Shown here piece by piece: positions 43,801 through 50,745 of a stretch of DNA of 64,000 bases. The stretch is from Rhodohalobacter sp. SW132 (lineage in GTDB: Bacteria; Bacteroidota; Rhodothermia; Balneolales; Balneolaceae). The notes below the pieces were generated by a model. The model saw nothing but the letters and a program-made list of their open reading frames with translations. It searched no databases and was not told the origin of the DNA. The stretch spans positions 248,001 to 312,000 of the forward strand of contig NZ_QUOK01000005.1 in assembly GCF_003390325.1 (NCBI RefSeq), given 5' to 3'. Each line of letters opens with the position of its first letter. The first letter of the stretch is position 1. The position numbers and the translations under genes are program-made.

Positions 43801-44951
43801 CGCGCCACATCTGAGCTGGTACCGCCCATATCGAAGGAAATGATTTTGGAGAAGCCGGTTTTTTCCAACCCTCCAAGGGTTCCAAACCCTTGGAGGGTTG
43901 GCACTGGTACATGCTTCGCAATCGCCGCCGCACCGATCACACCACCGGCCGGACCACTAAGCAGTCCATCCTTGGGCCTGTAATGTTCTGCTTCCACCAG
44001 GTTCCCCCCGCTGCTCATCACACGAAGCGAATGTCCCCGGATCACATCCGATATCCTGGATAAATAGTTCTCCATTATCGGGGTCAGATACGCGTTAACG
44101 TCCGTTGTTACAGCCCTCGGCACAATTTTAATTTCCGGACTCAGTTCCGCCGAACGCGAAATGTAGTTCACGCCCAACTCCTGCAATACTTCCATCACCT
44201 GCCTTTCATGAACATCATATCGATACCCGTTCATCAGGCAGATCCCGGCTGCTTCTGCTCCTTTCAAGTGCGGCTTGATTCGTTCTTTCAAAAGCTTTTT
44301 GTCCAGCGGTTTGATGATTTCACCGTCAGAACTGATCCGTTCCGGGACTTCAATCACCCGGTGATAAAAAGGTTCTGATTTTTGAATATCGAGGGCAAAC
44401 AGATCGGGGCGCTGCTGATTTTTGATCCTGAGCAAGTCCCCATATCCTTCCGTAATCAGGAACAGAGTTTTTGCGCCACTATGCTCCAGAAGTGCATTGG
44501 TGCCTTTGGTTGTGGAGAGCCGCATTTGCATCGGCGGAAATTCCCTGCCCATCGGGGTTTTTGTGAGGATTCGCGCCCCCAGAATCGGCGCTTCTTCGGG
44601 ACTGCGAAGCTCAAACGGATGATCTTCTCTGTTATTAAATTCCGGTTCACGATTCAGTTTCAAAAGGGATGATTCTGAATCGAACCCGGTTACCTCAAAA
44701 ACAGACTCCGGATCGTCCAGAAACAGAAATTCAAATCCTTTAAAAAAATCGTTTGGCAGATCTTCCGCGATTGTTATCACGACTCCACCTGAGCTTTTTC
44801 CGGGCGAAACCTTTCCGCGCAGTGCACTGCTGCTTAAAACTTTGCACCGATGTTCACCACCATCAGAATCCACTGCCATGCAGTCCGTAAACGTACCGCC
44901 CGTATCGATGAATAGTTTCCAGGGGGAGTTTGGGGATTTCGTGTTTTGCAT
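40872..44951 (-). CDS. Fused 5-oxoprolinase / hydantoinase A-B with palindrome-derived inserts
   Basis: 1359 residues, the fused HyuA-HyuB layout of eukaryotic-type 5-oxoprolinases. HyuA part (about 1-800) starts LFIDTGGTFTDCMAV, with KGTNALLEHSG and ISFDMGGTSSDVARYDG of the actin-like ATPase. HyuB part (about 830-1359) has DFSCALLDADGYLV, DIIVTNHPGFGGSHLPDVTV and GTGAGDRFHGADAVH. It should open 5-oxoproline or a hydantoin with ATP. Odd: four 33-bp palindromes inside the gene each encode LQGxxxLGGL-type segments (residues about 351-363, 723-734, 819-830, 910-921), and a hairpin cluster encodes a Gln/Asn-rich loop (about 497-525). All keep the frame, so the enzyme may still work. Confidence 0.9.
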   Translation of the reverse strand: MQNTKSPNSPWKLFIDTGGTFTDCMAVDSDGGEHRCKVLSSSALRGKVSPGKSSGGVVITIAEDLPNDFFKGFEFLFLDDPESVFEVTGFDSESSLLKLNREPEFNNREDHPFELRSPEEAPILGARILTKTPMGREFPPMQMRLSTTKGTNALLEHSGAKTLFLITEGYGDLLRIKNQQRPDLFALDIQKSEPFYHRVIEVPERISSDGEIIKPLDKKLLKERIKPHLKGAEAAGICLMNGYRYDVHERQVMEVLQELGVNYISRSAELSPEIKIVPRAVTTDVNAYLTPIMENYLSRISDVIRGHSLRVMSSGGNLVEAEHYRPKDGLLSGPAGGVIGAAAIAKHVPVPTLQGFGTLGGLEKTGFSKIISFDMGGTSSDVARYDGSIDYVYEHSVGDATLTTPAVEIETVAAGGGSICEYDGRSLTVGPESAGADPGPACYGRGGPLTITDVNLLSGRLHPENFHISIVPEKAEERLDEILGRISGAEHGDDDGGFAAKQRNQGKAGAELLSESGHAAEQPDQDSEQRYQNRNQNMSREQVLEGFLEIANERMAQTIRKISIQKGFDPSEYAMVAFGGAGAQHALAIAEKLKISRVLVPSDAGLLSAYGLRMARLEQITSKQILRPLHAVQDQLVEWFDEITDEGKNLLSQQGIEQDDIELSRKNLFLRLKGQDSSLEIEFMESKRIEDTFKKAYEDQYGHWIENREIEVEAVRVKVSEKKDLQSLQNPGGLDKGDESKSEKDSEIDELPILRQKKHSSEFYSREKSSPFQKIYLKQDFKPGSKLTGPALILDPHSTTVVEEGWEGQLLGDGTWLFQTLQGLGTLGGLNEPDQRSEAVNLQLYTNRFRSVADQMGEMLRKTSMSVNVKERLDFSCALLDADGYLVVNAPHIPVHLGAMGTCVRTLLEETLQGVRPLGGLGQDFGEGDIIVTNHPGFGGSHLPDVTVVTPVFYEGERIGFVASRAHHAEMGGKRPGSMPPDANNLAEEGVVIPPMFIAKGGEFDWKPIKQLLQNSRWPTRSIDENMADLQAAVSANHRGVKELQKLAGEFGASEVTDYMGKLKEYASSRMRSTLKKISDGEYKAEEKLDDGSLLAVSCRVDDESVRIDFTGTSGVHPGNLNANPSIVNSVVMYVLRLMVDESLPLNDGLLEPVELIIPYGMLNPEFPDDPADCPAVVGGNIETSQRLVDTLLKAFNLSACSYGTMNNVLFGNDTFGYYETVAGGTGAGDRFHGADAVHQHMTNTRATDPEILEHRYPVRLDRYAIREKSGGRGKWNGGNGLIREMTFLEPVSLSVLSQHRVVEPYGLNGGKNGKTGKQWIERKDGSKHELTWRDGADLEKDDRFILHTPGGGGFGDSE
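42190..42222. repeat. 33-bp palindrome inside the oxoprolinase gene, copy 1
   Basis: AACCCTCCAAGGGGT / cga / ACCCCTTGGAGGGTT, perfect. Read in the gene it encodes TLQGVRPLGGL, inserted before the conserved GDIIVTN motif. Confidence 0.9.
42463..42495. repeat. 33-bp palindrome inside the oxoprolinase gene, copy 2
   Basis: AACCCTCCAAGGGTT / ccc / AACCCTTGGAGGGTT, perfect. Encodes TLQGLGTLGGL at the HyuA-HyuB junction. Confidence 0.9.
42751..42783. repeat. 33-bp palindrome inside the oxoprolinase gene, copy 3, diverged
   Basis: AGACCTCCAGGGTTT / tgt / AAACTCTGAAGGTCT, two mismatches. Encodes DLQSLQNPGGL in the same register as the other copies. Confidence 0.8.
43379..43463. repeat. Cluster of three GCTGC/GCAGC hairpins inside the oxoprolinase gene
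   Basis: GGTCAGGCTGC/GCAGCGTGACC (43379-43403), GGAGC/GCTCC (43414-43426) and GGTTTCGTTGC/GCAGCGAAACC (43439-43463), each with a TCT or TTT loop. The two large ones are exactly 60 bp apart, thus in the same frame. They encode the Gln/Asn/Ala-rich stretch FAAKQRNQGKAG...HAAEQPDQ. Confidence 0.75.
43865..43901. repeat. 37-bp palindrome inside the oxoprolinase gene, copy 4
   Basis: CCAACCCTCCAAGGGTT / cca / AACCCTTGGAGGGTTGG, perfect 17-bp arms. Encodes PTLQGFGTLGGL, just before ISFDMGGTSSD. Confidence 0.9.
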
Positions 44952-44990
44952 GGCGTGTTTTTTTTAAGTCTAAAAATCTGTGTCTTAACG

Positions 44991-45128
44991 GACCCACCTC
45001 TGAGCTCACGCTGAACGTTTTGAGCTCTGTCTCCTCCGCCGGAGGAGAGATATTACCTCCCCTATCGGGAGGGGACAGACTTGTAAACGATTGCGAAGCA
45101 AGCCTTTTACAAGTCAGGGGTGGGTTCC
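44991..45128. repeat. 138-bp structured element, copy L1
   Basis: Ends GACCCACCTCTG...CAGGGGTGGGTT. Internal hairpins in order: GAGCTC/GAGCTC (45002/45022), TCTCCTCC/GGAGGAGA (45030-45048), CCTCCC/GGGAGG (45056-45074), GACTTGTAAA/TTTACAAGTC (45080-45117) with TTGC/GCAA inside. Confidence 0.85.
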
Positions 45129-45158
45129 CTGTTTCCAAACAGTGCCCAGCCCCACCGA

Positions 45159-45296
45159 CCCACCTCTGCCTCGTCGCTGCTTTGCCTGCGGCAACCGCTT
45201 TGGAGTCGGTCTCCTCCGCGGGAGGAGAGGTTTTTCCCTCCCCTCTTGGGAGGGGACAGACAATGGAGCGTTCAGCGAAATTGTCAGGGGTGGGTC
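45159..45296. repeat. 138-bp structured element, copy L2
   Basis: Same ends (GACCCACCTCTG...CAGGGGTGGGTC) and length as L1. Hairpins TCTCCTCC/GGAGGAGA (45210-45228), CCCTCCC/GGGAGGG (45236-45254), GACAAT/ATTGTC (45259-45285). The first stem is replaced by TTGCC/GGCAA. It ends 49 bp from the DUF559 stop codon. Confidence 0.85.
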
Positions 45297-45345
45297 TACA
45301 ATACCACGTTCGTATTTTACATTCAAATACGAATTACCAAACCCA

Positions 45346-45753
45346 TCATTCCACCAGCCCCAATTTCATTGCCCTCTGCAAAACCCAATACCTGATTTCT
45401 CTCAAAACAGAATCTATATCTTCCAATACCTGCTTCTCTTCAAATCGAATTACCTGAACTCCATACGACTCAATCCGTTTCTGTCGGCGTTCATCATACT
45501 CAACCTTGAAGTCATGATATCGTCCGTCCAGTTCAATTACCAGTTTCAGTTCTTTACAGCAGAAATCAACGATAAAATTATCCATCGGGGTTTGACGATC
45601 GAAATCATAGCCGCAGATCTGTTTGCGGGAGATATATTTCCACAGACGCTTTTCTCCCGGTGTGGCACTATTCCGGAGTTGTCGGGCTTTTTCAACGAGA
45701 TCGGACCGGTAAGGGATGATATCAATTCTGCCTTTTCGTTTTCTCTTTGACAT
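45346..45753 (-). CDS. DUF559 endonuclease-domain protein
   Basis: 135 residues of the DUF559 family (Vsr-like, PD-(D/E)XK-related fold). Family order is intact: LRNSATPGEKRLWKYI, GYDFDRQTPMDNFIVDF with catalytic Asp, LVIELDGRYH with the Glu/Asp and His, YDERRQKRIESYGVQVIRF, and VLEDIDSVLREI. Very basic N terminus (MSKRKRKGR) suits DNA binding. Likely a single-strand or mismatch-type nuclease; the natural role of this family is not known. The gene is enclosed by three copies of a 138-bp structured repeat (L1, L2 on its 3' side, R on its 5' side), pointing to a joint mobile or repair unit. Confidence 0.88.
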   Translation of the reverse strand: MSKRKRKGRIDIIPYRSDLVEKARQLRNSATPGEKRLWKYISRKQICGYDFDRQTPMDNFIVDFCCKELKLVIELDGRYHDFKVEYDERRQKRIESYGVQVIRFEEKQVLEDIDSVLREIRYWVLQRAMKLGLVE

Positions 45754-45844
45754 ATCACTAACTCTTGATTTTCAGTGATTTCCTGATGTGAATCTAATTA
45801 AAAATTGGGTTTTTGGGTAGTGTAAAGAGAGCATACTCCCAACG

Positions 45845-45981
45845 GACCCACCTCTGAGCTCACGCTGAACGCTTTTGAGCTCTGTCTCCTCCCGAGAGGA
45901 GAGGTTTTTTCTTCCCTCTCACGGAGGGGATAGACCTGCACAAGCTCGCGCAGCGAGACTTGGGCAGGTCAGGGGTGGGTC
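45845..45981. repeat. 137-bp structured element, copy R
   Basis: Ends GACCCACCTCTG...CAGGGGTGGGTC. Hairpins GAGCTC/GAGCTC (45856/45877), TCTCCTC/GAGGAGA (45885-45902), CCCTC/GAGGG (45914-45928) and a long nested stem GACCTGC-CAAG-CTCGC / GCGAG-CTTG-GCAGGTC (45933-45970). It starts 91 bp before the DUF559 start codon, on its 5' side. Confidence 0.85.
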
Positions 45982-46088
45982 CCGTAATGCGTATTATCAT
46001 TTGATCACCAACTCAATCTCAAATACCGGAACATCTAAACTCCCAAATCCGTAGTTTTGAAGGCTTAATATCAATTCAACATTATCAG

Positions 46089-47243
46089 ATGCCACACGTT
46101 TTTCCCGTAAATAAATTTCGATCCCTTCAGACGCCTTTTTATTACTACGACCTGACCCTTTTCCAGGAAACTCTTGATAAGGTTAAAAAGCACGGTCTTT
46201 CGAAGGGGTATCATGTCCATTATGCTATCAAAGCGAATTTTAACTTTCGGATTCTGGAGCTGGTCCGTGAAGCCGGCCTGGGGATTGATTGTGTAAGTGG
46301 TAAAGAGATTGAGCGGGCTATTGAAGCCGGATTCAGTCCGGACCAGATCGCGTTTGCAGGAGTTGGGAAAACCGATGATGAAATTCGCACCGGCCTGAAA
46401 TACAATATTTTTTCATTCAACTGTGAGTCGTTACAGGAGCTTGAAGTGCTCAATCAACTCGCGAAAGAGGCAGGTAAAATGGCTACCGTATCTGTCCGCC
46501 TGAATCCGAATGTGGAAGCAAAAACCCATAAATATATCACCACCGGACTGAATGAGAATAAGTTTGGCATTAATCCTGAAATGCTGCCGCAGCTTTTTGA
46601 GATGCTGCCCGGACTGGATAACATTAAACTGACCGGTATCCATTTCCATATCGGTTCCCAGATACGCGATCTGAAACCGTTTGCTGACCTGTGCGAAAAA
46701 GTGAACCTGGTTCAGGATCGGTTCGAACAAGAAGGAGTTAAACTTGCGCATATAAATGTAGGCGGCGGATACGGGATCAATTACGAAAATCCCGACGAGG
46801 AACCTCACCCCGATTTTGAATCATTTTTCGGAGTTTTCGAACAACATCTGGACGTGCGTGAGGGTCAGCAGGTTCATTTCGAACTGGGCCGCAGCCTGGT
46901 GGGTCAGTGTGGTAACCTGATCTCAAAAGTTCTTTTTGTGAAAGAGGGAATCAACACGAATTTTGCCGTGATTGATGCGGGCATGACCGAGCTGATCCGT
47001 CCGGCTCTATACCAGGCAGCCCACAATGTGGATGTGCTAACATCAGAAAAAAAACCAAAAACATACGATGTCGTAGGTCCGATCTGCGAAACCTCCGATA
47101 CCTTCCGTAAAGGAATTCAGCTTCCCGAAGTGAAAAGGGGCGACCTTGTTGCGATCCGCAGTGCAGGCGCCTACGGTGAAGTGATGAGCAGCGGTTTTAA
47201 TTTACGGGAGAAAGTGAAGGCGTATTATTCGGATGAGGTGTAA
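46089..47243 (+). CDS. lysA: Diaminopimelate decarboxylase
   Basis: 384-residue fold type III PLP enzyme. PLP Lys48 in VHYAIKANFN; phosphate loop HINVGGGYGINY; substrate-end motifs FELGRSLVG and GPICETSDTFRKG, where the Cys-Glu-x-x-Asp set marks LysA rather than ornithine/arginine decarboxylase; C-terminal AYGEVMSSGFNLRE. It makes L-lysine from meso-diaminopimelate. Length slightly short of 410-420, so it belongs to a compact subgroup. Single gene; no dapB or lysC beside it. Start MPHVFPVNKF; the promoter lies between it and repeat R. Confidence 0.9.
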   Translation: MPHVFPVNKFRSLQTPFYYYDLTLFQETLDKVKKHGLSKGYHVHYAIKANFNFRILELVREAGLGIDCVSGKEIERAIEAGFSPDQIAFAGVGKTDDEIRTGLKYNIFSFNCESLQELEVLNQLAKEAGKMATVSVRLNPNVEAKTHKYITTGLNENKFGINPEMLPQLFEMLPGLDNIKLTGIHFHIGSQIRDLKPFADLCEKVNLVQDRFEQEGVKLAHINVGGGYGINYENPDEEPHPDFESFFGVFEQHLDVREGQQVHFELGRSLVGQCGNLISKVLFVKEGINTNFAVIDAGMTELIRPALYQAAHNVDVLTSEKKPKTYDVVGPICETSDTFRKGIQLPEVKRGDLVAIRSAGAYGEVMSSGFNLREKVKAYYSDEV

Positions 47244-47418
47244 TGAGGGTAAGGATTTGAGAAGTGATAAGGGAAAAGTGAAAAGGAATTGGGTGTTGAT
47301 TCCTTTATTGGGATAACGCTTTTGGGTTTATTTGTAACAAGCCTTTATAAAAATCGTATTTTATTTTTTAGGCTTTAATCCTGCAAGGTATTGTTTCCAT
47401 AAACCAAATTTCTCAATC

Positions 47419-48345
47419 ATGTCAAAACGGATATACAGTGAAGAAGAAGTTGCGAAACTGATTCGCCGGGCTGTTGAACTCGACTCGAATCGTTCCGGCT
47501 CTTCAAAAAGCGGTGATCAATCAGGGCTTACCATGCAGGATCTTGAGAAAATCGCTGCTGATTCCGGGATTGATCCTGAGTTAATGCACCGCGCAGCCGA
47601 TGAACTCGACCGTGACGACGCCATGACTGACCTGAAAGAAAGTACCCGTGTAAACCGTTCCGAAATTGTCGCCGAGCACTGGATTAAAGGAGAGCTTACT
47701 CGTGAAATTCTTGATGACCTGATCATTGAATTGAACCACCGGTTTGGCACATCAGAGGATGACATCAACTGGTGGGATCGTCTCTGGAATGATTACTCTG
47801 GAAAGCCGCTGATCAACCGAACGAAATCCAGTGCCGACTGGCGCTACACGGATGAGATGGAGTTCTACACAACACGCGTCCTGATTCAGCAGCGCGGCGA
47901 CAAACTGCGAATACGAGTAAGTAAACGACAGGGCTGGAACCTCTCTTGGAACACCGGTGACAGCCATCTTTCTTCTGGATTACTTTACCTGCTTGTGTTT
48001 ACCATCATTGGCAGTGTGGTCGGTTTCGCAGCACTCGATTCTGTATTTATAGGAATAATGGGCGGACTTGCACTTTCAGCACTATTGGTGCCACTCTCCA
48101 TCGTAATAAGCAAAAGACGGCTGAAGCACCATATGGATGAAGTTTCTGAAATTGCCGAAAACCTTATCATCCAGGCGAAACAACTTTCTAAAGAGTCAGC
48201 TTCAGATCGCAAAACCAGGGGCAAATCAGGATCAAAAAGCACCTCTTCTCACCAACCATCCACCCGGGTGATTGAAATTGAAACCGGCAGTGAGCAGAAG
48301 TCATCATCAGACAAAAATCGCCTCAGGAATCACCTGAGGGAATGA
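47419..48345 (+). CDS. Two-helix membrane protein with helical N-terminal domain
   Basis: 308 residues. N terminus YSEEEVAKLIRRAVELDSNR with MQDLEKIAADSGIDPELMHR resembles the helical regulatory domain found before many small Bacteroidota membrane or SHOCT-like proteins. A soluble alpha/beta part follows (about 75-185), then two transmembrane helices (about 192-215 and 218-235) and a long polar, Ser/Lys-rich tail. Function unknown; such proteins often sense membrane or stress state. Single gene after lysA. Confidence 0.65.
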   Translation: MSKRIYSEEEVAKLIRRAVELDSNRSGSSKSGDQSGLTMQDLEKIAADSGIDPELMHRAADELDRDDAMTDLKESTRVNRSEIVAEHWIKGELTREILDDLIIELNHRFGTSEDDINWWDRLWNDYSGKPLINRTKSSADWRYTDEMEFYTTRVLIQQRGDKLRIRVSKRQGWNLSWNTGDSHLSSGLLYLLVFTIIGSVVGFAALDSVFIGIMGGLALSALLVPLSIVISKRRLKHHMDEVSEIAENLIIQAKQLSKESASDRKTRGKSGSKSTSSHQPSTRVIEIETGSEQKSSSDKNRLRNHLRE

Positions 48346-48367
48346 CCCTGCTTTTATAAAACAGACA

Positions 48368-49690
48368 TCAAACCACCATTTTATCCGCCTGCGGAAGAGA
48401 GAGTGACACAACAATTCCGGCAATCATCAGCATGCCGAACAAAGCAATCAGCCATTCTACCCCGAAAATATCAGCGCCGAATCCAATTATCGCTGACAGC
48501 ACCGTTATGAATCCGACCAGAGTATTGCTCACGGCAACGTAAAGAGGACGGTCTTTTTCAGGCGCGGCATCCACAAGATAGGTTTTCCGGCCCATCCGTA
48601 TGCCGGCGTGGGCAAATCCGGCAATCAGAAAGACAGATGAGAAAAGAATGGGGGTCTGCCAGTCACCCGGCACAAACAGAAATCCGAGTGCAACCGCGGC
48701 GCCGATCACTCCAACAAATCCGCCGGCGGCCATCACATGTTTACTGGAGCGATCGGCAAAACGTCCCCAAAAGTAGCTGCTGAGAACCATCGCCAGGCTG
48801 TTTGCGATCACAAATAGTCCCAGGCTGCTCACCTCCGTTCCGGTGATATCCCGCGCAAAGATCGAATAGAATGGAATCACCAGCATCACGCTCAGCAAGA
48901 GCGAACGCGCAATGATGAATTTGAGAAACTGCGGCTGTTCTTTAAGCAATCCCCACCCTTCAGTCGCCTCTTTTAATGCCGTACGTGATCCGCCGGTAGC
49001 ACCGGGTTCCTCTTTGATCATAAAAAAGAAGAGTGCCGCTACAAACCAAAGAACACCGGCCGCCACGAGCAGTATGGCGTAAAGCCCCACATCTTCACCG
49101 TCGCCAATGTAATGATACACCCAGTAACCGGCTCCCAGGGATAGAATTCCGCCAGCCGTGGCACGGATAGAAAGCAGCGTTCCCCGTTTTCCTTTAGGGA
49201 TGGTTTTGGCGAGTACATCTTTAAAACTGACCGACCCTACCCCACTGGCCATACTGAAAAGTGCCAGCAGCAACAAAATGACTACTCCACCCCAGACTCC
49301 GGAAAGAGTGACCGCCATCAGCGCCATCAGAAGAAGCGCCGCTGCCTGCGTAACGCCCGCCCCTACCCAGAACCATTTTCGACGGCGGTATTCTCGGATC
49401 CGTCCCGATATGGCAAGTTGCGGCAGAAGTGATCCTCCCCGGCTGATCGGCACGAGAAATCCGCTGAATGATGCCGGGGCACCGATCGCCGAAAGCAGCC
49501 ACGGCAGAACCAGTCCCGGACTGGCGATCTGTTCCGCAAGTTTTGTGCACGTGCCGTTGAAAGCGTTCAGAAAAAAGTTACCGGGCGCTTCTTTGCATGC
49601 ACTATCGGGAATAGCTGCGCAGGCATTGTCATCGTCTTCGGTTATAAACTCGTAGACGTTCTGAGATAAATCTTTGTAAGGTTCTGACAT
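48368..49690 (-). CDS. MFS transporter
   Basis: 440 residues with 12 predicted helices. The conserved loop 2-3 region is ISGRIREYRRRKWFW; the central loop is long (about 225-245, EPGATGGSRTALKEATEGWG). The N-terminal 50 residues are polar and acidic (YKDLSQNVYEFITEDDDNAC) before the first helix. A small-molecule exporter or importer; substrate not readable. It converges on the upstream membrane-protein gene with 22 bp between. Confidence 0.82.
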   Translation of the reverse strand: MSEPYKDLSQNVYEFITEDDDNACAAIPDSACKEAPGNFFLNAFNGTCTKLAEQIASPGLVLPWLLSAIGAPASFSGFLVPISRGGSLLPQLAISGRIREYRRRKWFWVGAGVTQAAALLLMALMAVTLSGVWGGVVILLLLALFSMASGVGSVSFKDVLAKTIPKGKRGTLLSIRATAGGILSLGAGYWVYHYIGDGEDVGLYAILLVAAGVLWFVAALFFFMIKEEPGATGGSRTALKEATEGWGLLKEQPQFLKFIIARSLLLSVMLVIPFYSIFARDITGTEVSSLGLFVIANSLAMVLSSYFWGRFADRSSKHVMAAGGFVGVIGAAVALGFLFVPGDWQTPILFSSVFLIAGFAHAGIRMGRKTYLVDAAPEKDRPLYVAVSNTLVGFITVLSAIIGFGADIFGVEWLIALFGMLMIAGIVVSLSLPQADKMVV

Positions 49691-49848
49691 TCAATGATTT
49701 TAGATCTCTTTTACGGTCTTCACTTTTACAGCGTTCTCTCGTATACCGTTCCCTTGTATCCGTCCCTCATAAAAAAACGGAAGTAACCTCCTTAAATCTA
49801 ACCCGCAATATTCACGAATAGATATATAATTTATTCAGTATTTGGATA

Positions 49849-50661
49849 TTATGTGTCCCAATGAAGTACATAGATCTGTTTCATCTTTATTTGTTTTGAA
49901 GGAATTTCCCGCCCAACTAATTCTGAAACTTTTCCTTTTGTTTCATTCGAAACATTGATGCCATATATAATTTTTTTGATGACTGCCCCAGGAATTTGTT
50001 TCGCCTCATTCCCTTGCCTTGTTACCATTCGCCATTCACTTTCATGCTGCCAATGCATGGATTTAGTATAGAATAGATCTAAAAACCTTCCGTGTTTTTC
50101 GTTCATTATTTCATGCACAACAAATTCAGGCTGTTGTTCTGTGTATTGAACCTCTTTCAGACTTTTAGACTCCTCGGGAATATCAATTTCAAGACATATG
50201 CCATTATGATTACCTGCATATTGTGCCCACATAATAATATTTAGTGGATTTGTAGAGAAGCTAAGGACTCCAATATTCGCGACTTTTACTTCCATTAGTT
50301 TTGTCACCATATCTTGCAAATACCACATTGCAATATCTTTTGTACCGTTAGGTGTCTGTGTAGAGCTAACAATTACTTCAAAGAAGTTATAAATCTCATG
50401 TTTTGAATTACAATTGGGAAACTTTTGCAAAACTAATTCAAATTCATCGGACTCCATATCCTGCAAAATAAGCTCTATATCATTCAAGTTTTTACTGATT
50501 CTAAAATATGGCTTACAATCATACGGATCGTTTAAAAGTTCAGGTTTTGCAAACCAGAATCGATTATCTCTGATACAATTGCATCGTAACCTAAATAGCT
50601 TCTTTTGGGTTGCAGATAGTTCATTATCCCAGAATAATGGCATATACTTATATAAAAGCAT
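49849..50661 (-). CDS. DUF2971 protein
   Basis: 270 residues starting MLLYKYMPLFWDNELSATQK; FWFAKPELLNDPYDCKPYF and LSFSTNPLNIIMWAQYAGNH NGICLEIDIP are hallmarks of DUF2971. HWQHESEWRMVTRQGNEAK follows near the end. The family is of unknown function, patchy in bacteria and often found with accessory or defence genes. The gene is clearly AT-richer than its neighbours, which suggests recent transfer. No partner gene is beside it. Confidence 0.85.
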   Translation of the reverse strand: MLLYKYMPLFWDNELSATQKKLFRLRCNCIRDNRFWFAKPELLNDPYDCKPYFRISKNLNDIELILQDMESDEFELVLQKFPNCNSKHEIYNFFEVIVSSTQTPNGTKDIAMWYLQDMVTKLMEVKVANIGVLSFSTNPLNIIMWAQYAGNHNGICLEIDIPEESKSLKEVQYTEQQPEFVVHEIMNEKHGRFLDLFYTKSMHWQHESEWRMVTRQGNEAKQIPGAVIKKIIYGINVSNETKGKVSELVGREIPSKQIKMKQIYVLHWDT

Positions 50662-50745
50662 ATCTATTTTCTTTATTTCTGACTTATGCAGGAATTATTT
50701 ATAGGAAAAGGACAAAAATTCCTAGTGGATAATCCAAGCTAAAAA

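Noticed and set aside
44991-45296. CRISPR array
   Set aside because: Two units about 168 bp apart with internal hairpins and no short regular spacers; not a CRISPR pattern, and no cas genes.
45091-45750. Long plus-strand open frames across the DUF559 gene and repeats
   Set aside because: They run through repeat DNA and antisense to DUF559; the protein is rich in Pro, Ser and Arg with no domain.
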